A stretch of 64,000 nucleotides of DNA from Deltaproteobacteria bacterium (GTDB taxonomy: Bacteria > Myxococcota_A > UBA9160 > UBA6930), in NCBI GenBank assembly GCA_029261795.1, contig JAJDAP010000022.1, positions 1 through 64,000 of the forward strand. Reading direction: 5' to 3'. The first letter of the stretch is position 1. Each line of letters starts with the position of its first letter. The notes below the pieces were generated by a model that saw only the letters and a list, made by a program, of their open reading frames with translations, was not told where the DNA came from and ran no database searches. Shown one piece after another: positions 26,662-35,975 of this stretch. The translations under genes were made by a program, and so were the position numbers.

Positions 26662-28128
26662 TCAGGACGCGTCGGAAGGGAGCACCGTCACGGTAGCTCC
26701 CCGCATCGGCGCCTGATCGAGGTGCGGGAGGCACAAATACTCGTAGGTCCCCGGTTCCGCGAAGACGTGGGAGTAGCTCCCACCCTGCATCAAGAAGCTC
26801 GAGGAGAGGGGGGCGTGGGTCGGCGTCGCGCCATTGCCACTCGTGACCGTGTGCGCGACGGCATCCTCGTTCAACCACGCCACCCTCTGGCCGGCCTTCA
26901 CGGTGACATGGCGCGGCTCGAAGCGCATGGCGCGAATGTGGACCTGCGCGTCGGCGTTCGCCAAGCCGGGTTCTTCGGGCGCAACGCTTCCGGAAACTAC
27001 ACCGGGAGCGGGTGCAGCCCTGGAGCCCTGTCGAGCTGACGCCTCCCACTCCTGTCGTACTGAGGAACGATCCCCGAACCAGGAGCAGGCGCGCAGGGGA
27101 ACGCCTCCTCGGGTGACGGCGTCGGAGAGGTCGGCACAATTGTCGCTCCCAGTGCCATCCCAGGCGAAGTCGCCACCTCCGCCATAGCCTTCGACCACCG
27201 ACGGATCCGGATCCAGGCCATTGCCCGAAAGATAGTTGCGCCCGATCCGATTGCGGTCGGGGAGGGGTTCCTGCTCGGGATCCCGGGCGGCTTCGGGTTC
27301 GCCGAGACGAACCAGGCCGATCCCGACCGAACGGTTGTCCTTGATCCAGTTGTTCTCGACCAGCGTCTCGTCTGCGCCCATCACCAGCACGCCGATTCCC
27401 GGCGGAAGCTGGCCGACGATCGACACCGGGTCACCGAAGTTGTCGAGGTTGTTGCGCACCACCCAGTTCCGATGCACCCGGTTCCGGCGCGCTTCCTTGT
27501 GGATCTTGCCGGGCAGCACGAACACGAGAATGCCAGCGGTATTGTCGAACGTCAGGTTGTCGCGAACCTCGGCGTCGTTCGTGTTCTCGATCTCGATCCC
27601 GGCGACGTTGTGGTGGACTTCGTTGTAGGCCACCAGCGCGCGGTCACTGTCTCCGACGTAGATGGCGGCATCCTTGATCCGCGTGATCGTGCAATGGGTC
27701 ACCGTCACGTTCCGGGACTGGATCGGATAGACCCCGTAGAGGCCCGTATCGTCGATCTCGAGATCGTCGAAGCGGGCACCGTCCACGCCCTGGGTCGTGA
27801 CGCCGTTGCCCTTGTAGTGACGAATCGCGAATCCCGTGATCTCGAAGGGGCTACCCGACGCGATGACGCCATCGTTCAACTCATTGCGTCCATCGAGAAT
27901 CGGCCGTTGGTCGCCACGCACGATTCCACGCAACGTAATCCCAGGCACATCCACCGTGAGCGCTTCGTGATAGACACCCGGTTCGACCTCGATGATGGTG
28001 CCAGGCGTTGCACGCTCGAGGGCCGCCGCGATCGACTCGCCCGCATCGACTCTCACGACCTCTGCCAGGGCAGCGTTGGTCACGAGCACGAAAGGAAGCA
28101 GCAGCAGCACGGGCGCACGCCAATTCAT
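26662..28128 (-). CDS. Periplasmic right-handed beta-helix protein with C-terminal cupredoxin domain
   Basis: A 488-residue exported protein with a signal peptide (1-22). Residues about 30-330 are parallel beta-helix repeats (GITLRGI, GNGVTTQG, NVTVTHC, ALVAYNEVHHN) like the NosD/CASH group. Residues about 395-488 are a plastocyanin-like domain with type-1 copper ligands: His in AVAHTV and Cys, His and Met in CLPHLDQAPM. The gene directly follows the di-heme peroxidase gene with an ATGA overlap, so copper electron transfer to or from the heme protein is likely. The polymer or ligand bound by the helix is unknown. Confidence 0.88.
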   Translation of the reverse strand: MNWRAPVLLLLPFVLVTNAALAEVVRVDAGESIAAALERATPGTIIEVEPGVYHEALTVDVPGITLRGIVRGDQRPILDGRNELNDGVIASGSPFEITGFAIRHYKGNGVTTQGVDGARFDDLEIDDTGLYGVYPIQSRNVTVTHCTITRIKDAAIYVGDSDRALVAYNEVHHNVAGIEIENTNDAEVRDNLTFDNTAGILVFVLPGKIHKEARRNRVHRNWVVRNNLDNFGDPVSIVGQLPPGIGVLVMGADETLVENNWIKDNRSVGIGLVRLGEPEAARDPEQEPLPDRNRIGRNYLSGNGLDPDPSVVEGYGGGGDFAWDGTGSDNCADLSDAVTRGGVPLRACSWFGDRSSVRQEWEASARQGSRAAPAPGVVSGSVAPEEPGLANADAQVHIRAMRFEPRHVTVKAGQRVAWLNEDAVAHTVTSGNGATPTHAPLSSSFLMQGGSYSHVFAEPGTYEYLCLPHLDQAPMRGATVTVLPSDAS

Positions 28129-29162
28129 CGACGGTTCTCCAGAACGGGAAGCCCGGACGGTACCTGTTCCGGAACCCGCGGTCTCGCGCGTTCATCGGTG
28201 AGACTGTGAAGGAAGGCCACGAGATCGTGGGCCTCGTCGTCACCGATTTCGAACGCCCGCACATGGCCATGAATTCGCTCTGCGGAAACGCCGTGTGCTC
28301 GGCCGCCGCCCTTCCGATAGAAATCGATGACCTCGTCCAGCGTTTCGAGGGAGCCGTCATGCATGTAGGGCGCCGTGCGGGCGACGTTCCGAAGCGTCGG
28401 AATGCCGAACTGACCGAGCTGTCCGGCGCTACCCGAGATCGCGCCGACACCGGGATCGTCCGAGGGAACGCCGATGCCCATCGAGAGCGGAGCGTCGAAG
28501 GTGGGCAAGTGATGGCACTCGAAGCAGCGCGTATTGAGCGAGCGAAACAGCGCCAACCCGCGGCGTTCAGCAGCGTCGAGGGCAGATCGATCTCCCGCCG
28601 CGAAACGATCGAAGCGCGAGTCGCGCGATACCAAGGTGCGCTCGAACGCGGCAATCGACCGCGCGACCGTGTCTACCGAAAGCGCCTCGTCCGGAAACGC
28701 CAGCGCGAAGAGCGCGCGGTAGCGGGGGATCGCGGCCAACCGCGCCACCAGGCGGCCCGGGTCCGCGCCGAGTTCTTCTTTGCCGAACAACGGGAGTAGA
28801 ACCTGTTGCTCGAGTGAAGCGGCTCGGCGATCCCACATCAACTTCGCCTTGAAGCCCACGTTGTAGAGCGTCGGTGTATTGCGAGCGAGCGGCTGGCCAC
28901 CCCGCCCGAGCGCTGTGCGACGGCCATCGCCGAGGCCGCGATCGGGCCGATGACAATGGGCGCAGGAGAGACTCCCATCCGCCGAGAGCACCGGGTCGAA
29001 GAACAGGAGTCGTCCGAGTTCCACGCGATCCGCAGTCGGCGACTCTCCGGCTTGTTGCGGAAATGGACGCGCGAGACCGGTGGCCGCGGCCACCAGACCG
29101 GCGGCGGCGCCGACTGCGCCGAGCAGACGCAACGTCTTCCGTCTGCTCGCGCGCGGATCCAT
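28125..29162 (-). CDS. Di-heme cytochrome c peroxidase/MauG-family protein
   Basis: A 345-residue exported protein. The N-terminus has a twin-Arg-like start (SRRKTLRLLG) and a hydrophobic segment, so export by Tat or Sec is possible. Two heme c sites are visible, CAHCH (about 71-75) and CFECH (about 217). The distal helix pattern NTPTLYNVGF and the late PYMHDGSLETLDEVIDFY are typical of CCP/MauG. Such enzymes reduce H2O2 or oxidise protein side chains. Its stop overlaps the start of the beta-helix/cupredoxin gene, so they are co-translated. Confidence 0.9.
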   Translation of the reverse strand: MDPRASRRKTLRLLGAVGAAAGLVAAATGLARPFPQQAGESPTADRVELGRLLFFDPVLSADGSLSCAHCHRPDRGLGDGRRTALGRGGQPLARNTPTLYNVGFKAKLMWDRRAASLEQQVLLPLFGKEELGADPGRLVARLAAIPRYRALFALAFPDEALSVDTVARSIAAFERTLVSRDSRFDRFAAGDRSALDAAERRGLALFRSLNTRCFECHHLPTFDAPLSMGIGVPSDDPGVGAISGSAGQLGQFGIPTLRNVARTAPYMHDGSLETLDEVIDFYRKGGGRAHGVSAERIHGHVRAFEIGDDEAHDLVAFLHSLTDERARPRVPEQVPSGLPVLENRR

Positions 29163-29222
29163 GAGGCGGAAGCGTATCCGCCGGCTCCCGGCGCGCTACC
29201 TTGACGTGCCGCAGGAGGAACC

Positions 29223-30476
29223 ATGGGCGAAGTACTCGAGCTGGCAGAACGTGCCTGGGCAGGAGACCTGACCGAGTCGCAGGTGCACCCGGGCCGTGCG
29301 CTCGTCGGATTCGAGGCGTTTTCCGATTCGCTCGGCTTCATGTCTGCGTTTTCGAACGTGGCCGTGCTCCGGACGGAAGAAGGACTGGTCTTCCTCGATA
29401 CTTCGAGCCACTTCCACGCGAGCCGCTTGTTCGCGTCGGTGCGGGAGTGGTCCCCGCAGCGCGTCCACACGGCCGTCTACACCCACGGCCACGTCGACCA
29501 CGTCTTCGGCCTCGGCCCATTCGAGGCGGAGGCGCGCGAAGCCGGCCAACCGCTCCCCCACGTCATTGCACACGAGAACTGCCCCGCGCGTTTCGATCGT
29601 TATGTGCTGACCAACGGTTACAACGCCGTGATCAATCAGCGGCAATTCGATTTCCCTAAGCCCGTCTTTCCCAGGGAGTACCGACAACCGGATCAGACCG
29701 TCGGGGCCAGCCACGCATTCGAGGTCGGCGGCGTCCGCGTCGAGCTCTATCACGACAAGGGCGAAACCGACGATGGGCTCTGGTGCTGGATTCCGGAGCA
29801 GCGCGCGATCTACACCGGTGACCTCTTCATCTGGGCCTCACCGAACTGTGGCAACCCGCAGAAGGCCCAGCGCTACCCCCGCGAGTGGGCCGTCGCCCTG
29901 CGCCGGATGGCGGACCTCGAAGCAGAACTGCTGCTGCCGGGCCACGGCCCCCCGATCGTGGGTGGCGAGCGCGTACGCCAGGCCCTCGAAGAGAGCGCGA
30001 GCCTGCTCGAGATCATCACCGAACAGACGTTGAAGCTGATGAACGAGGGGGCGCGTCTCGATGATGTGATTCATGCGGTGTCGTTCCCCGAGGCGCTGTT
30101 GGCGCGGCCCTACCTCCGTCCCAGCTACGACGATCCGCGCTTCATCGTGCGCAATCTCTGGCGGCTCTACGGCGGCTGGTATGACGGAAACCCGGCTCGT
30201 CTGAACCCGGCACCGGACGCCGACCTGGCCGGTGTGGTGGCGACGCTTTCGGGCGGCGTGGCTGCCCTGGTCACGGCGGCGGAGCGGGCGGCCAACGACG
30301 AGCGCCTCGACCTGGCTTGCCAACTGGCGGAATGGGCCGTTCAGGCCGATCCTGCCTCGCGCGATGCGCATGGGATCCGAGCCGCCGTCTACAAACAACG
30401 CGTCAGCATCGAAACCAGCCTGATGGCGCAAGGCATCTACGGCGCGGCTGCGCGCGAGAGCGACAGCGAGAATTGA
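29223..30476 (+). CDS. MBL-fold metallo-hydrolase with alkyl-sulfatase-type dimerisation domain
   Basis: A 417-residue protein, AGGAGG-like site upstream (CAGGAGGAACC before ATG 29223). The metallo-beta-lactamase motif is YTHGHVDHVFG (HxHxDH). Later zinc ligands are in ETDDGLW, YTGDLF and LLPGHG. Residues about 250-400 match the helical dimerisation domain of SdsA1-type alkyl sulfatases (RPSYDDPRFIVRNLWRLYGGWYDGNP). The C-terminal SCP2-like domain of true alkyl sulfatases is missing, so the substrate may differ. A VOC gene follows 17 bases later. Confidence 0.88.
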   Translation: MGEVLELAERAWAGDLTESQVHPGRALVGFEAFSDSLGFMSAFSNVAVLRTEEGLVFLDTSSHFHASRLFASVREWSPQRVHTAVYTHGHVDHVFGLGPFEAEAREAGQPLPHVIAHENCPARFDRYVLTNGYNAVINQRQFDFPKPVFPREYRQPDQTVGASHAFEVGGVRVELYHDKGETDDGLWCWIPEQRAIYTGDLFIWASPNCGNPQKAQRYPREWAVALRRMADLEAELLLPGHGPPIVGGERVRQALEESASLLEIITEQTLKLMNEGARLDDVIHAVSFPEALLARPYLRPSYDDPRFIVRNLWRLYGGWYDGNPARLNPAPDADLAGVVATLSGGVAALVTAAERAANDERLDLACQLAEWAVQADPASRDAHGIRAAVYKQRVSIETSLMAQGIYGAAARESDSEN

Positions 30477-30493
30477 GGAGCAAGCAAGGAACG

Positions 30494-30913
30494 ATGCGAT
30501 ACCTGCACACGATGGTCCGCGTGACCGACATCGAGGCTTCCCTCGATTTCTATTGCAACAAGCTGGGCCTCGAGGAGCAGCGCCGCATCGACGTCGAGGC
30601 GGGACGCTTCACGTTGGTCTTCCTCGGCGCACCGGACAACCCGGATTCCCAGGTCGAGCTCACCCACAACTGGGACCCGGAACCCTACGATGGCGGCCGG
30701 AATTTTGGTCACCTCGCCTACGCGGTGAAGGACATCTACGCGGTTTGCCAGCGACTCCAGGATGGCGGTGTGATGATCAACCGGCCGCCGCGCGACGGGC
30801 ATATGGCGTTCGTGCGCTCACCCGACGGCATCTCGGTGGAGTTGCTCCAGGACGGGCCTCCGCTGCCGGCCCAGGAACCCTGGGCTTCGATGGAAAATAC
30901 CGGGGAGTGGTAG
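30494..30913 (+). CDS. Lactoylglutathione lyase-like VOC protein (glyoxalase I type)
   Basis: A 139-residue single VOC module pair from ATG 30494. Features are LHTMVRVTDIEASLDFY, VELTHNWD, the metal His in FGHLAYAV and the Glu in VELLQDG. These match glyoxalase I, which isomerises the methylglyoxal-glutathione hemithioacetal. The upstream frame overlaps the MBL gene and is not used. The MBL gene just before could be glyoxalase-II-like, but its dimerisation domain points elsewhere. Confidence 0.87.
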   Translation: MRYLHTMVRVTDIEASLDFYCNKLGLEEQRRIDVEAGRFTLVFLGAPDNPDSQVELTHNWDPEPYDGGRNFGHLAYAVKDIYAVCQRLQDGGVMINRPPRDGHMAFVRSPDGISVELLQDGPPLPAQEPWASMENTGEW

Positions 30914-30922
30914 ACCCAGTCG

Positions 30923-32569
30923 TCAGGGTTCGAGGACGGCTTCCCGATCGCGGGCGACGAAGCGGGCGCGAATCTCTCGCACGTCTTCCGGGGTGAGCGG
31001 GCGGTAGCTCGCGTCCTCGCGCAGCCAGAGTTCATCGTCGCATTCCCAGCGTTCGCGACGCAGGATGCGCTTCAGGATCTTGTTGGTCTCGGTGCTGGGG
31101 AGTGCGGCCGCCACGCGCACGTAGCGCGGCGCGCACTTGGTGCCGAGGTCGGGTTCGCCGGCCAGGAACGTCGCGAATGCTTCGGGCTCGAAGCGCTCAC
31201 CGGGTTCCAGGATCAGGGCCGCCATGACCTGGTCGCCGACCTCCTCGTCCGGCACGCCGTAGACGGCAGCCAGCGACACCGCGGGGTGGCGGGTGAGAAT
31301 GCGCTCGACCGGAGCTGCTGCGAAATTCTCGCCATCGACGCGCAGCCAGTCGAAGTCGCGCCCTGCGAAATAGATGAAGCCTTCGCTGTCGCGATAGCCG
31401 AGATCACCGGTCCAGTAGACGCCGTCGCGGATCCGAGCCGAGTTCGCCTCGTCGTTGTCGTAGTAGCCCTCGAACGTGAAGGCGGTCTGGCGGTTCGCGA
31501 TCTCGCCGACGCACGACTCTCCATTTGTTAGGCGGCCGGTCTCGTCGAAGACCGCCGGCGGACATTCGACGCCGGTCTCGGGATCGAGAATCTGGGTGCC
31601 CGGGATCCCGACGCCCAGCGCGCCCTTCGGAGTCTCTGGCGTCCGACCGATCGAGACGGACCCTTCGGTGGAACCATAGGAATCGAGCACGGCACAGCCG
31701 AAGCGCTTCGAGAACCGCTCGAGATCGTGCTCGGCAGCTTCGTTCCCGAAGGCCACGCGCAGGGTGTTGTCCGCGTCGTCCGGCTGTTCCGGCGTCGCGA
31801 GGATGTAGGTCAGCGGTTTCCCGACGTAGTTCATGTACGTCACACCGAACTTCCGAACGTCTGACAAGAACCCGGACGCCGAGAACTTCCGACGCAGGGC
31901 CAGCGTGGCGCCAGCCTCGAGCGTTGGCGCCCAGCCAGCCATCAGTTGATTCGAATGGAACATCGGCATAGAGCAGTAGGCAACATCGTCTGGCGTGAGA
32001 TTCCAGCGCTCCCGCAGATTCGTGGCGATCGCTGCAATGCGAGCCTGGCTGCAGATCGCGGCCTTCGGGTGTCCCGTGGTACCGGAGGTAAAGATCAGCA
32101 GGTAGGGCGCGCTGGCATCGAGGTCGACGTCCGGGTCGTTCTCTCCGGCGTAGGGGGCCAGCGTCTCCGACCACTCGGCGCTTCCTACCACGTGGAGTGA
32201 CTCTCCTGCCGGGCCCAGGTCGAGGCCGGCAAGGTCCGCCTGATATTTCGCTTCGGTCACGAGCACTGCGCACGCGGTGTGCTTCACGTCCCGCTCGAGT
32301 TCGGCACCACGGCGAGTGGGATTGATGCCCACGATCGTGGCCCCCGCGAACGCGGCCGCGCCCAACAAGAACGAAAACTCGGGAACGTTGTCGAGCAAGA
32401 CACCGACGTGGAACGGACCATCGGTGGGCTTGCGTGCCAGCAGCCAAGCGGCACGATCGAGCGAGGCCTCGACGTGTTGCCGCCAGCTGTAGCGCTCGTC
32501 GTCGAACAACACGGCGGTGCCGTCATCGTTGGCACGGGCCCGAAACAGCGCTCGAATGTCAGCGGCCAT
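30923..32569 (-). CDS. AMP-dependent acyl-CoA synthetase/ligase
   Basis: A 548-residue adenylate-forming enzyme. The P-loop-like motif is FTSGTTGHPKAA, the A5 motif is DSYGSTEGS, and A7 is YWTGDLGYRD. The C-terminal catalytic Lys lies in TNKILKRILRRE. Long-chain fatty-acid or steroid/aromatic acid CoA ligases look like this. It is the last gene of a minus-strand run with an FAD monooxygenase, an LLM flavoenzyme and an FAH-family hydrolase, suggesting catabolism of a hydrophobic carboxylic acid. Confidence 0.88.
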   Translation of the reverse strand: MAADIRALFRARANDDGTAVLFDDERYSWRQHVEASLDRAAWLLARKPTDGPFHVGVLLDNVPEFSFLLGAAAFAGATIVGINPTRRGAELERDVKHTACAVLVTEAKYQADLAGLDLGPAGESLHVVGSAEWSETLAPYAGENDPDVDLDASAPYLLIFTSGTTGHPKAAICSQARIAAIATNLRERWNLTPDDVAYCSMPMFHSNQLMAGWAPTLEAGATLALRRKFSASGFLSDVRKFGVTYMNYVGKPLTYILATPEQPDDADNTLRVAFGNEAAEHDLERFSKRFGCAVLDSYGSTEGSVSIGRTPETPKGALGVGIPGTQILDPETGVECPPAVFDETGRLTNGESCVGEIANRQTAFTFEGYYDNDEANSARIRDGVYWTGDLGYRDSEGFIYFAGRDFDWLRVDGENFAAAPVERILTRHPAVSLAAVYGVPDEEVGDQVMAALILEPGERFEPEAFATFLAGEPDLGTKCAPRYVRVAAALPSTETNKILKRILRRERWECDDELWLREDASYRPLTPEDVREIRARFVARDREAVLEP

Positions 32570-32608
32570 GAAGCTCTCCCGAAGCTCGGAGCCGCAGCAT
32601 ATCGAAGC

Positions 32609-33820
32609 TCAGACCTCGAGCCTCACTTCTTCGGTCCCATTCAGGAACAACCCGATCGGCCCCAGCGCCCGCGCCCGGCCGAAGGGTGTGTTGACGGCTC
32701 GGGCAACGAAGGCACGCGCCCAGCTGTGGAAGAAGCGCGTGCCGAGAATCACGCGGGGGGGGAGTGCAGCGAGCCGTTGGATCGCATCGATCTCGGGTCC
32801 TCGCTGGAACTCCACCCTGGCTGCAGCCTCGTCCAGCTCCGCGCCATCGCGGAGCACCGGAACCAGGCAGTTCGCGGCGACCACGGCGTCGCGCATCGCC
32901 ACGTTCAAGCCCTGGCCGCCGACCGGAGACATCGTGTGGGCCGCGTCCCCGATCACCAGTGAGCCCGGTCGAGCCCAGCCCTGCACCCGATCGGTGACGG
33001 CATCGAGCAGGAAGGGTCGCGAGATTTCGGAGATGTGGCCTAGCAAGTGGGCACCCAGCTCCTCGTCCACGTGCTCTACCATGGCACGACACCAATCCTC
33101 GATACCGCGACTGCGAAGATCGCCGTAGGTTCCCTTCAGGATCACCCAGGCCATCTGGAGACGGCCGTCTTCGCCGGCGGGAAACGCGATCAGCAGATGG
33201 CCGCCACCGATGTAGAAGCGGAACTCGCCCTGCGGAAACCGCTCGGGCCATGGCAGCTTGGCCCAGACGATGTCCATGGGTGTGCCCAGTTGCCGAGACG
33301 GGAGCCCTTGCTTGCGCCGCACCACCGAGGCACGGCCGTCGGCACCTACGACGAGCCGAGCCCGGATCCGTTCTTCTCCGCTTTGACCCTGGACACGGAC
33401 GCCCGTGATTCGATCCCCATCGCGCAACAGGTCACGCACCGCGGCACCGCGTAGAAACCGGAAGCTCCCGTGTGCTTCACTTGCCGTGACCAGGGTCTCG
33501 AGCAGATGGGGCTGCGAGACACTCAACGGCAGCTGCTCCAGCCCCTCATCGAGTGCCAACTCGAAGAACTGCTGGCCGGCCCGGTAGCCCCGGAACTGGC
33601 GCGGCTTGATATGCGGAATCTTGGCGATCTCGATGCCGGCCGCATCCAACATCGCGAGGCCGCCGGGCATCAGGATCTCGCCGCGGAACTCGCGATCGAA
33701 ATCCGTCTGGCGTTCGATGAGCGTCGTCTCGACGCCGCGGCTGGCCAGCAAGTAGGCGAGCAAGGCACCGGCTGGGCCTCCGCCCACCACGAGGACATCA
33801 CAGGCGTGCGAATCTGACAT
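32609..33820 (-). CDS. FAD-dependent aromatic-type monooxygenase
   Basis: A 403-residue PHBH-fold flavoprotein. The dinucleotide motif is VVGGGPAGALLAYLLASRG. The middle DG motif appears in VVGADGRASVVRR, and the GD motif in LVIGDAAHTMSPVGGQGLN. These proteins hydroxylate aromatic rings or similar substrates with NAD(P)H. The gene lies between the LLM gene (27-base gap) and the ligase gene (39-base gap). Confidence 0.88.
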   Translation of the reverse strand: MSDSHACDVLVVGGGPAGALLAYLLASRGVETTLIERQTDFDREFRGEILMPGGLAMLDAAGIEIAKIPHIKPRQFRGYRAGQQFFELALDEGLEQLPLSVSQPHLLETLVTASEAHGSFRFLRGAAVRDLLRDGDRITGVRVQGQSGEERIRARLVVGADGRASVVRRKQGLPSRQLGTPMDIVWAKLPWPERFPQGEFRFYIGGGHLLIAFPAGEDGRLQMAWVILKGTYGDLRSRGIEDWCRAMVEHVDEELGAHLLGHISEISRPFLLDAVTDRVQGWARPGSLVIGDAAHTMSPVGGQGLNVAMRDAVVAANCLVPVLRDGAELDEAAARVEFQRGPEIDAIQRLAALPPRVILGTRFFHSWARAFVARAVNTPFGRARALGPIGLFLNGTEEVRLEV

Positions 33821-33847
33821 GGCCGCTCCGTCGTCGTTTCCCTGAGC

Positions 33848-34843
33848 CTAGCGTGCTGCCGCCGACAGTCTCGGTCGCACCTTCGCGTCGAACAATTCGA
33901 CAGCCTGCCAGGCGAGATCCGGTGGAATGCCACCACAGAAGGGGTAGAGCAGGAGATTGCCGTGGCTGCCCAGTCCCTCGGCGTAGTCGACGCAGGCATC
34001 CGGCGTCAGGATCTTGTACAGCCCCTCGGCCTCCATCTCGGCAAGCGTGGTGGCATGCGACTGCATCGCGGAACCCTGTTGCCAGGAGGGCTGCCAGCCG
34101 GCGTAGGTCAAGGCATCGTGCAGGAGATAGGGACCCAGTTGGCTCCAGGCACGTTCGGGATCCTCGGCGACCCAGATCATCTCACCGGTCCCCGGCGGAA
34201 ACAGCAACGGCTCGTGGCCGTTCGCCTCACATTCCGAGATGTAGAGCGCGTTCATCTCGTCGTCGTTGTTGGCCGGTTGATAGGGCAACCCAAAGTGCGC
34301 GGCGCGGCGTGCCGCGGTCTTGCTCTGGCCACCCATGAGAAGTGGCGGATGCGGATCGGTGTACGAGGCGGGCGTGACGCGTACCTGCCGTCCGCGCCAT
34401 TCGAACGCCTCCCCCGAGAATGCGCGCAGCAGGACACCCACGTACTCCTCGAGGATCTTGAAGCGCTGGCCGTGCTCGACGGCGAACATCTCGAACTCGG
34501 TCAGGCGATAGCCGGTCCCTGCCGTCGTCACGACGCGGCCCTCGGAGATGTGATCGACGAGGATCAGATCCTCGGCGAGCTTGATCGGGTCGTACATCGG
34601 GAGCAACAGGGCCGAAAGGGAGATTCTCAAGCGCTTGCTGCGCGCGGCAACGGCGGCGGCCATCGGGACCGGCGACGGCAGGTATCCATCCTCGGCGCCG
34701 TGATGCTCACTCAGGCTGACGCCGTCGAAGCCGTGCGTGTCCGCCCAGGACGCCATCGCGAGCGTCGCCTGTACGATCTCGCTGGTAGAGACCGGCGCAG
34801 CTTCGGGGGCCCGGACATCGAAGCGAAGCGTCGTGCGGGTCAT
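33848..34843 (-). CDS. LLM-class flavin-dependent oxidoreductase
   Basis: A 331-residue bacterial-luciferase-like TIM barrel. Visible are the DGVSLSEHHG strand-loop, LPMYDPIKLAEDLILVDHISEGR, and GQSKTAARRAAHFG. The DHISEGRV segment binds the flavin phosphate in this class. It uses reduced FMN or F420 from a partner reductase. Its ATG overlaps the stop of a 37-codon crotonase remnant upstream, so its translation is coupled to that stub. Confidence 0.88.
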   Translation of the reverse strand: MTRTTLRFDVRAPEAAPVSTSEIVQATLAMASWADTHGFDGVSLSEHHGAEDGYLPSPVPMAAAVAARSKRLRISLSALLLPMYDPIKLAEDLILVDHISEGRVVTTAGTGYRLTEFEMFAVEHGQRFKILEEYVGVLLRAFSGEAFEWRGRQVRVTPASYTDPHPPLLMGGQSKTAARRAAHFGLPYQPANNDDEMNALYISECEANGHEPLLFPPGTGEMIWVAEDPERAWSQLGPYLLHDALTYAGWQPSWQQGSAMQSHATTLAEMEAEGLYKILTPDACVDYAEGLGSHGNLLLYPFCGGIPPDLAWQAVELFDAKVRPRLSAAAR

Positions 34844-34953
34844 TCGTGCATCTCGCCGACACCGCCCGCCGTCAGCGTATGCGTCGGCGCGTTCGAGAGG
34901 GTGATCGCCGCGACCCCATCGCTGCGCACCAGATCGACCTGCTGATTGCTCAT
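34840..34953 (-). pseudogene. 37-codon crotonase N-terminal remnant coupled to the LLM gene
   Basis: An ORF of 37 codons from ATG 34953 with GAAGGAG seven bases upstream. It reads VDLVRSDGVAAITLSNAPTH and then TLTAGGVGEMHE, matching only the first strand pair of enoyl-CoA hydratases. Its TGA overlaps the LLM start (ATGA). It looks like a crotonase gene whose body was deleted so that the next gene is fused to its ribosome-binding region. The stub may survive because it drives translation of the LLM gene. A short real peptide is the alternative. Confidence 0.7.
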
Positions 34954-35029
34954 CACTTCTCCTTCCAAGTCCGGTGGTGTCCCAGGCTGCCAGAACCGCA
35001 GGGCCAGGCGCAGCGGTGGCCCGTGTCTA

Positions 35030-35896
35030 CTACAGCAGATCCGTCGCCGGTTCTTCGATCACGGGGTTCTCGATCGCACCGAGGCCTTCGATCTCGACAC
35101 GGACCCGATCGCCCGGAACCAGCCAGCGTGGCGGCTTCATGGCGCCCGCGACGCCACCGCAGGTACCGGTGGTGATGATGTCGCCGGGCTGTAGCGTGAA
35201 TGCCGTGGAAAGATGCGCAATGAGGTCGAAGCAATCGAAGATCAGTTCCTTCGTGTTCGAATGCTGTCGCAGCTCGCCATTCACGATCGTCTTCAGCTCA
35301 TGGCCTGAAGGCGTGCCCCCGATCTCGTCGGCAGTAACGAGCGCCGGGCCCAGCGGACAATGCGTGTCGAAGGATTTGCCCATCGTCATGGTCGGAGAGC
35401 GTCGTTGCCAATCGCGGACGGAAACGTCGTTGCAGATCGTGTACCCGGCGATGACCTCGTGCGCCCGGGCCCTTGGCACATGGCGACAGCGCCGGCCGAT
35501 CACCAGCGCCAACTCGCCCTCGTAGTCGAGCGCCTCGGAAACCCGGGGCCGATGGATCGGATCGTGGGGCCCCGTGACCGAAGTGACTTGTTTGTTGAAG
35601 ATCAACGGAATCGTCGGGGTCTCGCGCCCGGTTTCTGCCACGTGGTCGGCATAGTTGAGGCCGACCGCCAGGATCTTCGGCGGATCCGGAATCGGCGCGT
35701 CGAGGCGGACCTCGGCAAGTGAGAGGCGCGGCCCGACGGCGGAGGCGGCCGCCTCGAGCGCACCCGCCTCCAACAGTGATCGCATCGAGTCCCCCATCGG
35801 ACCCGGCAGGCCGCCGGCGCCCAGATCGACGATCTCATCGCTTTCGAGTCGTCCGACACGGGCCCTGCCGCCTTCGCTGAAGGTGACCAATCGCAT
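35030..35896 (-). CDS. Fumarylacetoacetate hydrolase family protein
   Basis: A 288-residue hydrolase. Residues about 1-70 are the N-terminal subdomain. The FAH core starts at ILAVGLNYADHVAETG and carries metal ligands in LDYEGELALVIG. Conserved segments GYTICNDVSVRDWQ, GKSFDTHCPLGPALV and LQPGDIITTGTCGG follow. Usual reactions are C-C hydrolysis of acylpyruvates or hydration/decarboxylation in meta-cleavage pathways. It is the promoter-proximal gene of the minus-strand catabolic run ending at 30923. Confidence 0.9.
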   Translation of the reverse strand: MRLVTFSEGGRARVGRLESDEIVDLGAGGLPGPMGDSMRSLLEAGALEAAASAVGPRLSLAEVRLDAPIPDPPKILAVGLNYADHVAETGRETPTIPLIFNKQVTSVTGPHDPIHRPRVSEALDYEGELALVIGRRCRHVPRARAHEVIAGYTICNDVSVRDWQRRSPTMTMGKSFDTHCPLGPALVTADEIGGTPSGHELKTIVNGELRQHSNTKELIFDCFDLIAHLSTAFTLQPGDIITTGTCGGVAGAMKPPRWLVPGDRVRVEIEGLGAIENPVIEEPATDLL

Positions 35897-35975
35897 GGGG
35901 ATCCTCCTCTACGCGCAACGCGCGGGGCCGACTATATTCCACAACGACGCTCGCCGTTGCCTCTGAGGAGACTGC

